Origin: Herbaspirillum sp. ST 5-3
GTDB lineage: Bacteria; Pseudomonadota; Gammaproteobacteria; Burkholderiales; Burkholderiaceae_D
Direction: 5' to 3'
NCBI RefSeq assembly: GCF_004804275.1
Contig: NZ_STGI01000016.1
Location: 1 to 64,000, forward strand
Length of the DNA stretch: 64,000 bases
Position numbers and translations under genes: made by a program. Below are positions 11,169 to 19,806 of the stretch, one piece after another; the stretch's first letter is position 1, and each line of letters starts with the position of its first letter. The notes under the pieces are model-generated. The model did not search any database. It saw only the letters and a program-made list of their open reading frames with translations, and was not told the DNA's origin.

Positions 11169-12089
11169 ATGTCCATGGCCGACCGCGACGGAAAAATCTG
11201 GAAAGACGGCGAACTGATCGAATGGCGCGACGCCAAGGTGCACGTGCTGACGCATACCCTGCACTACGGCATGGGTGTATTCGAAGGCGTGCGGGCCTAC
11301 AAGACGTCGCAGGGCACGGCGATCTTCCGTCTCAAGGAGCACACGCAACGCCTGTTCAACTCGGCCAAGATTTTCCAGATGAAGATCCCGTTCGACATGG
11401 AAACCATCGTCGAAGCACAACGCCAGGTCGTGCGCGAAAACAAGTTGGAGTCCTGCTACCTGCGTCCTCTGGTCTGGATCGGTTCGGAGAAGCTCGGCGT
11501 GTCCGCCAAGGGCAACACGATTCACGTTGCGATCGCCGCATGGCCGTGGGGCGCCTACCTGGGTGAAGACGGCATCACCAAAGGCATTCGCGTGAAGACG
11601 TCGTCGTTCTCGCGTCACCATGTCAATGTCTCGCTGGTGCGCGCAAAGGCTTGCGGTTACTACATCAACTCCATTCTCGCCAATCAGGAAGCGCTGGCCG
11701 ACGGCTATGACGAAGCATTGCTGCTCGATACCGAAGGTTATGTATCGGAAGGTTCCGGCGAAAACGTTTTCGTCGTCAAGAATGGCAAGATCTATACGCC
11801 CGACCTCGCATCCTGCCTCGATGGCATCACGCGCGATTCGGTGCTGACCATGGCGCGCGACCTCGGAATTGAAGTGATCGAAAAACGCATCACGCGCGAT
11901 GAAGTGTACTGCTGCGATGAAGCCTTCTTTACCGGCACCGCAGCAGAGATCACGCCGATCCGCGAACTCGACAATCGCCAGATCGGCGAAGGCAAGCGCG
12001 GCCCGATTACGGAAAAGCTGCAGTCGCTGTTCTTCGATGTGGTCGCCGGCAAGGCGCCGCAATACCAGCACTGGCTCACATTGGTTTAA
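11169..12089 (+). CDS. ilvE: Branched-chain amino-acid aminotransferase (class IV)
   Basis: A 306-residue PLP-dependent class IV aminotransferase interconverting leucine, isoleucine and valine with their 2-oxo acids. Family marks are LHYGMGVFEGVRAY, CYLRPLVW, the lysine-bearing AKACGYYINSILANQEA, the YVSEGSGENVFVV cofactor-phosphate segment and GTAAEITPIRELD. The start has TGGAGAA about 8 bases upstream. It is followed after 19 bp by a small zinc-ribbon gene on the same strand. Confidence 0.95.
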   Translation: MSMADRDGKIWKDGELIEWRDAKVHVLTHTLHYGMGVFEGVRAYKTSQGTAIFRLKEHTQRLFNSAKIFQMKIPFDMETIVEAQRQVVRENKLESCYLRPLVWIGSEKLGVSAKGNTIHVAIAAWPWGAYLGEDGITKGIRVKTSSFSRHHVNVSLVRAKACGYYINSILANQEALADGYDEALLLDTEGYVSEGSGENVFVVKNGKIYTPDLASCLDGITRDSVLTMARDLGIEVIEKRITRDEVYCCDEAFFTGTAAEITPIRELDNRQIGEGKRGPITEKLQSLFFDVVAGKAPQYQHWLTLV

Positions 12090-12108
12090 CCCCCTTCTGG
12101 AAAATGCC

Positions 12109-12309
12109 ATGAACCAAGCAAAACAAAACATGAGCTACGTCGAACTGGATGGCCACGACCTGCCGGCCTATTGCCCCAACCCGGCAATGCCGATCTGGTC
12201 GTCGCATCCGCGCGTGTTCATCGCTCTCGACAATCATCATGAAGGCAAGTGCCCGTACTGCGGTACGGTGTATCGCCTCAAGCCCGGCGCGGTCGTCAAA
12301 GGCCATTGA
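12109..12309 (+). CDS. Small zinc-finger domain protein (CHCC/NDUFS6-like)
   Basis: A 66-residue protein with YCPNPAMPIWSSHPRV followed by a CPYCGTVY knuckle. The Cys...His...CxxC pattern is that of the CHCC zinc-finger family, which includes the mitochondrial complex I subunit NDUFS6. Bacterial members are short orphans of unknown role. It directly follows ilvE, an arrangement common in Burkholderiales, so it is probably co-transcribed. The start ATG 12109 follows CTGGAAAATGCC. Confidence 0.75.
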   Translation: MNQAKQNMSYVELDGHDLPAYCPNPAMPIWSSHPRVFIALDNHHEGKCPYCGTVYRLKPGAVVKGH

Positions 12310-12678
12310 CCGGGAATCTCCCGCAGTCTTGTTTCTCTGAAGCCAGGCTGCGGGCGACACCTTCGACGTCAACTTACAGTTCAGCAAAACGCGCTCAGAA
12401 CAAGGGATCTTCCCGAGTCGCTCTGTTTTCTGCCGCCCACTTCTGGCCCCACCCGCAGTCGATATTTCCCCAAGCTTTCCTGATTTTCCACAGGCCATCC
12501 TTTTCGACTGCATCGGTCGCCCCGACCCTACGGGTTTATCGTTCGGAAAGCCGAACAGCGAATGATCTTGAACATCCTTTGTTCAGGTGGTCCGCACCGT
12601 CCGCCGGCGACGTTCATGGAATAGGCCTTAAAATAATCTTGTTAGCGCATTAAGTCTGCGCATTTCCCGATACCTGCC
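12310..12678. other. Long intergenic spacer without a supportable gene
   Basis: 369 bp between the zinc-finger gene and the NTF2-like gene. A short stem at 12311-12315/12319-12323 (CGGGA/TCCCG) followed by a T-rich run could end the ilvE transcript. The middle is pyrimidine-rich on the plus strand. An AT-rich stretch near 12627-12655 could hold a promoter for the next gene. I see no convincing open frame or RNA family. Confidence 0.35.
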
Positions 12679-13110
12679 ATGCCAAAAATAAACAAGTTGC
12701 TCGAAACCGCGGAAGAAACCGAATCTCTCTTCTATGACGCCATCAGTCGCGCGGACATCGAGGCCGTCATGTCCCTATGGGCAGACGATGACGAGATCGT
12801 CTGCATCCATCCAGGTTCGCCGCGACTGGTCGGACATGCGTCGATTCGTTCATCGTGGGAATCCATTTTCGAACAAGGCGGCGTCCATATCCGCCCGGTG
12901 CAATTGCATGTGACACAGAACATGATGACTTCAGTGCACAACATCATCGAAGAAGTGCATCGGACCGCGACGCGCCAGCAGGACATCCATATCCTCGCGA
13001 CCAACGTCTATATGAAAACGCCGCAGGGCTGGCGTATCGTGGCGCATCACGCCTCCGTGGTACCTGGAGAGGCGCCGGCGGACGCGAAGGTGTCAGCGCT
13101 GCTGCATTGA
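12679..13110 (+). CDS. NTF2/SnoaL-like domain protein
   Basis: A 143-residue protein with the cone-shaped NTF2-like fold signature: an N-terminal helix pair (ESLFYDAISRADIEAVMSLWADDDEIVCIHPG), a small loop containing LVGHASIRSSWESIF, and a terminal strand GWRIVAHHASVV. Family members are small-molecule binding or isomerase-like proteins, and the exact function is not predictable. It is 39 bp before the YheT-type hydrolase and could be co-transcribed with it. Confidence 0.7.
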   Translation: MPKINKLLETAEETESLFYDAISRADIEAVMSLWADDDEIVCIHPGSPRLVGHASIRSSWESIFEQGGVHIRPVQLHVTQNMMTSVHNIIEEVHRTATRQQDIHILATNVYMKTPQGWRIVAHHASVVPGEAPADAKVSALLH

Positions 13111-13149
13111 GCTGGATCGCACCATGAGCCCATGCGTGAAGATTGTCGA

Positions 13150-14103
13150 ATGAAATACTCTGCACCCTCCTGGCTGCCCAGCGGGCATCTGCAAACCATC
13201 TATCCGGCAACCTGCATTGCGAAGCCGGAAGTGGCATATCGCCGCGAACGCTGGCAGACACCGGACAGCGATTTCATCGATATCGATTTTGTCGATGGCC
13301 AGCAAGGCCGGCCTTTCATCGTGATGTTCCACGGTCTGGAGGGCTCGTCCGACAGCCATTACGCGCGTGCACTGATGGCGCATGTCACCTCCTTGGGATG
13401 GTCGGGGGCAGTACCGCATTTTCGCGGCTGCTCGGGCGAACTGAATCACGCGCCGCGCTTCTATCATTCCGGCGACGCACAGGAAGTGGATTGGATTATT
13501 CGACGCCTCTCGGATCGGTACAAGACGCGCGTCAGCAAATTCTATGCAACCGGCGTTTCGCTCGGCGGCAATGCGCTGTTGCGTTGGCTGGGGGAGTCCC
13601 AGCACCATGCAGAAATCGTCGATGCTGCCTGCGCGATTTCCGCACCGCTTGACCTGGCCGGCGGCGGTGCCGCGCTGTCACGCGGCCTGAACATGATCTA
13701 CACCCGGATTTTCCTTCAGACCCTGAAACCCAAATGCCTGCAAAAACTCAAGCAGTTTCCATCGCTGTTCGACCGCGAAACCATGCTGCGCGCCCGGACT
13801 CTGTATGAATTCGACAATATCGTTACTGCGCCATTGCACGGCTATCGGGACACCGACGATTACTGGAACCGCGCCAGCGCCAAGCATGTGCTGTCGGACA
13901 TCACGGTTCCGACACTGGTGTTGAACGCGCAGAATGATCCGTTCCTGCCGCCGCAGCACCTGCCGAGCGCCGCATCGCCCTGTGTCACTCTGGATTATCC
14001 CGCGCACGGCGGACATGTCGGCTTCGCCGTCGGAGGTCCTCCCGGTCGCATCGACTGGCTGCCGCAGCGCATGCTGCATTTTCTCGAATGCAAGGGAAAT
14101 TAA
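13150..14103 (+). CDS. YheT-family alpha/beta hydrolase
   Basis: A 317-residue protein of the YheT/EMB8 group. It opens with the family-typical APSWLPSGHLQTIYPA. It has an oxyanion segment FHGLEGSSDSHYA, a nucleophile elbow GVSLGGN, an acid in LVLNAQNDPF, and the catalytic histidine in AHGGHVGF. An in-frame ATG at 13132 would add six residues, and I prefer 13150 because homologues start near MKY. It is probably a cytoplasmic esterase of unknown substrate. It is immediately adjacent to the next gene, with no gap. Confidence 0.85.
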   Translation: MKYSAPSWLPSGHLQTIYPATCIAKPEVAYRRERWQTPDSDFIDIDFVDGQQGRPFIVMFHGLEGSSDSHYARALMAHVTSLGWSGAVPHFRGCSGELNHAPRFYHSGDAQEVDWIIRRLSDRYKTRVSKFYATGVSLGGNALLRWLGESQHHAEIVDAACAISAPLDLAGGGAALSRGLNMIYTRIFLQTLKPKCLQKLKQFPSLFDRETMLRARTLYEFDNIVTAPLHGYRDTDDYWNRASAKHVLSDITVPTLVLNAQNDPFLPPQHLPSAASPCVTLDYPAHGGHVGFAVGGPPGRIDWLPQRMLHFLECKGN

Positions 14104-14703
14104 ATGGATGACATCGTCAAACAGGCAATGGCAAAGTGGCCGAATGTGCCGCACTGTTATGGCTGGCTGGCGCTCGATGCGCGCGGCAACTGGCGCATGC
14201 GCGACGAGCGCGCACAAGCACTGAAACTGCCCGGCGACAAGATCACCAATCCGGCGCTGGTCGGTTTCATCAATCGCAATTACACGCACGAGCAAGGTCG
14301 CTGGTATTTTCAGAACGGACCGCAACGGGTGTACGTCACGCTTGAAATCGCGCCCTTTATAGCCCATAGCGATCCGGTGGAAGGATTCGTCCTGCACACG
14401 CGCGAACCATTGACGCAGGTGGATGCGGCCTGGATGACCGAGACCGGTCAATTGCTCTTGCAAAGCGGGAGAAAAATCGCCGCCGTTGACGACCGCGATA
14501 TGGCGCATTGCCTGCAGCACCTGCATGTCGGAGACATGCAGGTGGGGGACGAGCAGCTGCTGGCGTGGCTGGAACAACCGCAGCCCTCAGACATCCTGAC
14601 CTTGACCTTCAAGGGCCAGCGGATACCGGTAAAACGGATTGCCTCGGACGCAATCGCAAAACAATTCGGATTCGTTCTCGAACCGCAGCCAGCGGCAGCC
14701 TGA
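14104..14703 (+). CDS. Conserved hypothetical protein downstream of YheT
   Basis: A 199-residue soluble protein starting directly after the YheT stop codon (TAA then ATG), so the two are almost certainly co-translated. The N-terminal half has a PHCYGWLALDARGNWRMRDERAQ segment and a GFINRNYTHEQGRWYFQNGPQRVYVTLE block. The C-terminal half is less distinctive. I recognise the type as a proteobacterial protein of unknown function (possibly the DUF2944 group) but cannot give a role. There is no signal peptide or membrane segment. Confidence 0.65.
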   Translation: MDDIVKQAMAKWPNVPHCYGWLALDARGNWRMRDERAQALKLPGDKITNPALVGFINRNYTHEQGRWYFQNGPQRVYVTLEIAPFIAHSDPVEGFVLHTREPLTQVDAAWMTETGQLLLQSGRKIAAVDDRDMAHCLQHLHVGDMQVGDEQLLAWLEQPQPSDILTLTFKGQRIPVKRIASDAIAKQFGFVLEPQPAAA

Positions 14704-14714
14704 GGGCGGGATGC

Positions 14715-16211
14715 TTACCGCTCCTGCTGCCCTTCTTTCATTTCTTCCATCCAACGCGCCTTGAACTCGCGTTCGCGCGCATCGATCACAGCCTGATCGT
14801 AAAAAGAGGCGTCCGACGAACGCCGCGCAATGCCGAGCTGATCGATCGCGGCAGGCATGCTGCCGGAGAGCGCGTACGATTCCGCGAGGGCGATATGCTG
14901 CAAGGCCTGCTTGCCTTGCGCCGCATACGCCTTTGCCAGTTGCTCCTGCACCTTGGGTTCCTGCCGGTACAACTGGGCCTGGTCGCGCAGATAGCCTATC
15001 GCGTCGTCGAGATGGTCCGCAGCAATCAAGGCATCCGCATACTGCTGCGCAATCCCGCGCGACAATGGGTATTTCGTCCGCGCTGCTTCAGCCTCCTTGA
15101 GTGCCTCGGCGGATTTGTTCGCGGCAAGCTTGATCTCGATCGACAAGCCGGTCAGTATCGGGCTCTGCGTCCCGCTCGGCGACATGGCGGCGTACACATC
15201 CTTGAGCAGTTCCTGCGCCTTGGACGGCGCGCCCTGGCGAAGCGCGACCAGCGCCTGGCCATATTTCGCTGCAATGATTTGCATGCGCGCCTTTTGCTGC
15301 AATTGCTTCTCGAATGCCACCTCGGCATCCAGCAATCCCTGCGGCGATGGATCCTGCAACACCCGCACGCGCGAGCGGATCAGGTAGAAATCAATGCTGT
15401 CGGCGTGTTGCCGGTAAGGCTGATCGCGAATGCGCGCCTGGATATCGGCGATACGCTCGGTCGTCAGCGGGTGCGAGCGCAGATAGGCCGGCGCTGCATC
15501 CGTGTATGAGCGCGTCGCATTCTGCATGCGACCGAAGAATGCAATCATGCCGGAGGTATCGAACTGCGCCTCGCGCAAGATCTGCAAACCGATCCGGTCG
15601 GCTTCGCGCTCGGCGTCGCGGCTGAAATTGAGCTGGCGCTGCAAGGCCATGCCCTGTCCGCCCATGAGCAAGGCAGCCGAGGCATCCGGATTGGAGCGCG
15701 CCGCCAGCGCAGCCAGCACCGCCGAAGCCAATGGAATCAAGGCATCCTGACGCTGCTTGCCCAGCATGCGCGCGATATGGCGCTGCGCAACGTGACCGAT
15801 TTCATGCGCGATAACCGAGGCCAGTTCGGACTCGTTCTGCGCAGCCAGAATGAGTGCCGAATGCACACCGATGAATCCTCCCGGCAGCGCGAAGGCATTC
15901 AGCATCGGATCGCGCACAGCAAAGAAGAAGAAATCATAACCGGCCTCACCGCGCGCCTCGGGTCGCGCCGCGACAAGGCCCGAGCCGAAGTTGTTGAGGT
16001 ATTCCAACAGCGGCGCATCGTCCAGATAATCGCGATCGCGACGAATGTCGCGCATGATCTGTTCGCCAAGCTTGCGCTCCATCAGCGGAGACAATTCGCC
16101 GCGCTCGGTGTCGCCGAGGCTGGGAAGGCTTTGCGCAAGCACCGACCGTGGCACCATTATTGGCGGCACTGCACAAGCGATCGAGAGAGTGGCTGCGCTG
16201 ACGAAGCGCAT
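14715..16211 (-). CDS. bepA: Periplasmic M48 metalloprotease with TPR tail (BepA/YfgC type)
   Basis: A 498-residue protein with an N-terminal signal peptide (about 27 residues, ending ...VLAQ), a zinc metalloprotease domain with HEIGHVAQRH near residue 130, and a downstream EREADRIG motif giving the third zinc ligand. A helical TPR region fills the C-terminal half. BepA clears misassembled outer-membrane proteins such as LptD and works with the BAM complex. I start at ATG 16211, which has GGGGAA about 9 bases upstream and begins the signal peptide. The frame upstream of it overlaps divergent moaC. Confidence 0.85.
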   Translation of the reverse strand: MRFVSAATLSIACAVPPIMVPRSVLAQSLPSLGDTERGELSPLMERKLGEQIMRDIRRDRDYLDDAPLLEYLNNFGSGLVAARPEARGEAGYDFFFFAVRDPMLNAFALPGGFIGVHSALILAAQNESELASVIAHEIGHVAQRHIARMLGKQRQDALIPLASAVLAALAARSNPDASAALLMGGQGMALQRQLNFSRDAEREADRIGLQILREAQFDTSGMIAFFGRMQNATRSYTDAAPAYLRSHPLTTERIADIQARIRDQPYRQHADSIDFYLIRSRVRVLQDPSPQGLLDAEVAFEKQLQQKARMQIIAAKYGQALVALRQGAPSKAQELLKDVYAAMSPSGTQSPILTGLSIEIKLAANKSAEALKEAEAARTKYPLSRGIAQQYADALIAADHLDDAIGYLRDQAQLYRQEPKVQEQLAKAYAAQGKQALQHIALAESYALSGSMPAAIDQLGIARRSSDASFYDQAVIDAREREFKARWMEEMKEGQQER

Positions 16212-16306
16212 CACTGTATTCCCCGTAAAGAAGGTAGATTTAGGTTTCACGGTGCTATGATAACCCGACCTGCCAACCACTGAAAAATCATCGCACATTG
16301 TTACCA

Positions 16307-16831
16307 ATGACTAGCAAAAAGAATAACCCCCCTTCCGCCACAAGCCATGAAGGGTTGACACATTTCGACGCAACGGGGCAGGCCCACATGGTGGACGTGG
16401 GGGAAAAGGACGCCACCCATCGGGTTGCCGTCGCCAGCGGCACCATTCGCATGAAGCCGGAAACATTGGCAATCATCCAGTCCGGCGCCGCGAAAAAGGG
16501 CGATGTTCTGGGGATCGCCCGGATCGCGGCCATCATGGGGGCCAAGCGCACGAGTGACTTGATTCCACTCTGCCACCCGCTTGCGATTACTCGCGTAACA
16601 GTTGACTTCCATGTCGACGCTCCGTCGTTGAGCGTGACGTGTACTGCACAAGTAGAAACCCATGGCCAAACGGGCGTGGAAATGGAGGCACTCACTGCCG
16701 TGCAAGTCGGTCTGCTCACTATTTACGACATGTGCAAAGCGGTGGACCGCGGCATGATCATGAGTGATATCACCTTGTTGGAAAAGCATGGCGGCAAGTC
16801 GGGCAGCTGGGCAAAATCCGGGAGCCGCTGA
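16307..16831 (+). CDS. moaC: Cyclic pyranopterin monophosphate synthase
   Basis: A 174-residue MoaC, which with MoaA converts GTP to cyclic pyranopterin monophosphate, the first step of molybdenum cofactor synthesis. Typical motifs are [42 protein letters not shown] and [13 protein letters not shown] 16307 is preferred. A TTG at 16298 would add three residues. It is divergent from the BepA gene, with 95 bp between starts. No other moa or moe genes lie nearby. Confidence 0.93.
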   Translation: MTSKKNNPPSATSHEGLTHFDATGQAHMVDVGEKDATHRVAVASGTIRMKPETLAIIQSGAAKKGDVLGIARIAAIMGAKRTSDLIPLCHPLAITRVTVDFHVDAPSLSVTCTAQVETHGQTGVEMEALTAVQVGLLTIYDMCKAVDRGMIMSDITLLEKHGGKSGSWAKSGSR

Positions 16832-17076
16832 CCTTTCCGTCCACACCGAACACGATATTCATTGACTGGGCGATTTTACGATTGCTAGAATTTTCCGGAT
16901 GCAACCCTGATCAAGGGCATTATTGCCATCTGATACACTGCCGCGGACATATCAACCGGACGGCAGGCGGCTTTAGGCAAAAATCGCACGACCGATAATA
17001 AAAAGATACGGCATCGCGATGTCGGCCCGCGCGATTCGACAATCGGACATCCTGAAAACATATCCTGAACCTTGCC

Positions 17077-17805
17077 ATGAAATGCTTTGTCATCAGCCTC
17101 AACCGCACGCCAGAACGTCTGAAGCGCTTTTATGCATTGAATGGCAATCGCGACCGAATTGAAGCGTTCGAGGCCGTTGATGGTCGCACCATGGACCGCT
17201 CTTCCCTTGTGCGTGAGGGCGTGATTGAAGAAGGACTGCCTTATTACTCCGATGGCGCTATCGGTTGTGCCCTTTCGCATAAACGCCTGTGGGAAATGGC
17301 AATCGAACTTGACCAACCCATAACGGTTCTCGAAGACGACGCAATCCTGAATCATCGTTTTCTAGAAAAAACCGAAGAAATTTGTACACGCACCGAGAAT
17401 TGGGACTATATCCAATGGGGATGGAACTTTGATTCGTTTCTGACCTTCATGCTTCCAGGGGATCTTTCCCCGTGCGTTGCGCATTTCAGTCAAGATGACA
17501 TGCGTTCGAATGCGCGGCGTTTCCAGGACCAGACCATGGAACATCCCTTGTACCGCATTCTGGCTGCCTTTGGCACACCCGCATATAGCATCAGCCCGAC
17601 GGGCGCGCGAAAGCTGCTGGAGTGGTGTTTCCCGTTGTGCGAGCTCAACGTCTACTTCTGGGGCTTGAACCGACACCTGCCGAATAATGGTATCGATATC
17701 GTCATGAACGATTTCTATCGGCAGCCGCATGCAAACGCATTCGTTTCATTTCCGCCCTTGGCAATCACGCCGAATGAGCACGCCGGCTCGACGGTTTCAG
17801 GCTAG
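17077..17805 (+). CDS. Glycosyltransferase family 25 protein
   Basis: A 242-residue protein with the GT25 signature: an N-terminal CFVISLNRTPERLKRF, IEAFEAVDGR, GAIGCALSHKRLWEMA and the acidic VLEDDAIL motif that serves as the metal/donor-binding site. GT25 enzymes typically add galactose to lipooligosaccharide or proteins. A C-terminal block (GTPAYSISPTGARKLLE) is also typical. It begins the accessory segment that continues with three TPR-glycosyltransferases. No lipopolysaccharide core gene lies next to it, so the acceptor is open. Confidence 0.85.
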   Translation: MKCFVISLNRTPERLKRFYALNGNRDRIEAFEAVDGRTMDRSSLVREGVIEEGLPYYSDGAIGCALSHKRLWEMAIELDQPITVLEDDAILNHRFLEKTEEICTRTENWDYIQWGWNFDSFLTFMLPGDLSPCVAHFSQDDMRSNARRFQDQTMEHPLYRILAAFGTPAYSISPTGARKLLEWCFPLCELNVYFWGLNRHLPNNGIDIVMNDFYRQPHANAFVSFPPLAITPNEHAGSTVSG

Positions 17806-17864
17806 CGTGATCAAGGCTTTCGCTTATTGGACAATCAATTTTATGAGTCATTCGAGGAGCAAGC

Positions 17865-18158
17865 ATGTTCAGTTGGTTTGATGCAAAAGACGCGGAAAAA
17901 TTCGGCACCTCCTTGGCCGACTTTTTTATTGAAAGAATTCCGTCGGAAAGCCTTCAAAAGAAATCCGTATCCTTGGCCAAGCAAAAGGATGTCTTGAACA
18001 AACTGGTGTACAAGGTGCAACTGTATGGTACCGAACACAAGCTCAATATCTACAAAAAGGCAAAATTGGGGAACGCATTCAAGTGGAAAATGCGCGAGGC
18101 GCACTATGACCCGGCATTCATCGATGAAGTCACGAAAATGCTGATGGTAAAAATGTAA
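17865..18158 (+). CDS. Hypothetical 97-residue protein
   Basis: A small, lysine-rich soluble protein with a good ribosome-binding site (GAGGAGCAAGC before ATG 17865). It has no signal peptide or membrane segment. The sequence suggests mostly helix (FGTSLADFFIERIP, DVLNKLVYKVQ, and a helical C-terminus ending MLMVKM). I do not recognise a family. It is sandwiched between the GT25 gene (60 bp gap) and the first TPR-glycosyltransferase (23 bp gap), so it probably belongs to the same unit. Its bases look more A-rich than the housekeeping genes around. Confidence 0.6.
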   Translation: MFSWFDAKDAEKFGTSLADFFIERIPSESLQKKSVSLAKQKDVLNKLVYKVQLYGTEHKLNIYKKAKLGNAFKWKMREAHYDPAFIDEVTKMLMVKM

Positions 18159-18181
18159 GTTTGGCGATCGCGTACGAAACC

Positions 18182-19741
18182 ATGTTTAACTGGCTCAAGG
18201 ATTTGCTTGCGCATCGCGTGAATGCCAAGGAAACCGATGAGCTTTTCATTCCGACTCGGAATACCTCATCGACTCGGTCAGGAGCTACTGACGATTACTT
18301 TCGCCAGGCCTTAACGCTGCAAGATCTTGGCCAACATGAAGACGCGCTCGCATGTTTTGACCGGACTTTGCAGATCCAGCCAACTCACGTCGACGCACTC
18401 AACAAGCGCGGCATCACACTGCGAATGCTCAAGCGGTACGATGAGGCGATCGGCTCCATCGATGCAGCATTGACTCTGGAACCCGACCATGTCCCGGCGC
18501 TCAACAACCGCGGCAACGCACTGCAAGATCTGAAACAATTCGAAGGCGCGGTAATCTGGTACGATCGCGCGCTTCATCTCAGGCCGGACTATGCCGACGC
18601 GTGGTACAACCGCGGACTCGCATTGGCTGAACTCGACCGCTTCGAAGACGCAATAAGGAGTTTCGACAGCGCGCTTCAATTCAAATCGGACCATGTTGAC
18701 GCGCTCACCAACCGAGGCTTGGCACTGCGAAGCCTTAATCGCCTGAGAGAAGCACTCGCCTGCTTCGAACAGGCGCTGCAAATGAAACCCGACCACCCCG
18801 AAGCCCATTTCAATGAAGGTTCATGTCGCCTGCTGATGGGCGACCTTGAACTGGGATGGCAAAAATATCATTGGCGTTGGAAATGCAAGCAGTTCAACAG
18901 CATCAATGCCACACTGACCTGTCGTCCGTGGCTTGGCGACGAGCCCATACGCGGAAAAACCTTGTTTGTGCATGCGGAGCAAGGTCTTGGAGATACGATC
19001 CACTTTTGCCGCTATATCAAGCTTCTTGCAGAAAGAGGTGCAACGGTATTACTTGCCGCGCAAGCTCCTCTGACCTCTCTGCTGGCCGATCTGGATGGTG
19101 TGCACATGATCTATGCCATGGGTGAATCCTTGCCGGAATTCGACCTTTACTGTCCATTGCTGAGTCTGCCACTGATTTTCAACACGCGCCTGAACTCCAT
19201 CCCTGCCAATGTCCCCTACCTCCACAGTGACCCTGATCGCACTGCACTCTGGCGCAGGCGTCTGGGTCACGGCACCCTGCCGCGCGTTGGTATCGCCTGG
19301 GCCGGCAGCCTCATACACGAGAATGACCGGAACCGCTCAATCGCCCTGTCCGTATTCAGCAGAATCGTTTCCCGTCACGCACAGTTTGCAAGCCTCCAGA
19401 AAGAGGTCAGGGAATCCGACAAGGCGGAACTCGGTCGCCGCGGCGACATCCTCTTCTTTGGTGATTTTCTCGACGATTTCGCCGATACAGCCGCGCTCGT
19501 GGAGTCGATGGATCTCGTGATTACCGTGGACACTTCGGTGGCGCATTTGGCGGGAGCACTTGGGAAGCCCGTCTGGATATTGTTACCATTCATCCCGGAT
19601 TGGCGGTGGATGCTCGATCGGAGCGACAGCCCATGGTACCCAAGCGCGCGTCTGTTCCGTCAGCCGCGAATGGGTGATTGGGATAGCGTCATTGCCGCGG
19701 TTGCAAATGAGCTTGGCCGATTCGCTAAAGATGCAGCATAG
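18182..19741 (+). CDS. TPR-glycosyltransferase 1 (about 5 TPR repeats)
   Basis: A 519-residue two-part protein. Residues about 37-215 hold five 34-residue TPR units of the form ALxxLxRxxDALxxxDxALxxxPDHxxALNNRG. Residues about 220-519 form a GT-B-like glycosyltransferase domain of the type seen in heptosyltransferase (GT9)-like and OGT-like proteins, with HAEQGLGDTIHFCRY and a donor-site segment TVDTSVAHLAGALGKPVW followed by PDWRWMLDRSDSPWYP. I start at ATG 18182 because the opening MFNWLKDLL matches the N-termini of the two paralogues (MLNWIKNFF, MLTWFKNFL). A TTG at 18161 is the alternative. Acceptor unknown, and FlmG of Caulobacter has the same layout. Confidence 0.85.
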   Translation: MFNWLKDLLAHRVNAKETDELFIPTRNTSSTRSGATDDYFRQALTLQDLGQHEDALACFDRTLQIQPTHVDALNKRGITLRMLKRYDEAIGSIDAALTLEPDHVPALNNRGNALQDLKQFEGAVIWYDRALHLRPDYADAWYNRGLALAELDRFEDAIRSFDSALQFKSDHVDALTNRGLALRSLNRLREALACFEQALQMKPDHPEAHFNEGSCRLLMGDLELGWQKYHWRWKCKQFNSINATLTCRPWLGDEPIRGKTLFVHAEQGLGDTIHFCRYIKLLAERGATVLLAAQAPLTSLLADLDGVHMIYAMGESLPEFDLYCPLLSLPLIFNTRLNSIPANVPYLHSDPDRTALWRRRLGHGTLPRVGIAWAGSLIHENDRNRSIALSVFSRIVSRHAQFASLQKEVRESDKAELGRRGDILFFGDFLDDFADTAALVESMDLVITVDTSVAHLAGALGKPVWILLPFIPDWRWMLDRSDSPWYPSARLFRQPRMGDWDSVIAAVANELGRFAKDAA

Positions 19742-19806
19742 GTTCCGCTGCTGGACGTTGAAATACTCGTGCATTTTCCCTGCATCAGGGATCATCGACT
19801 GAATAA

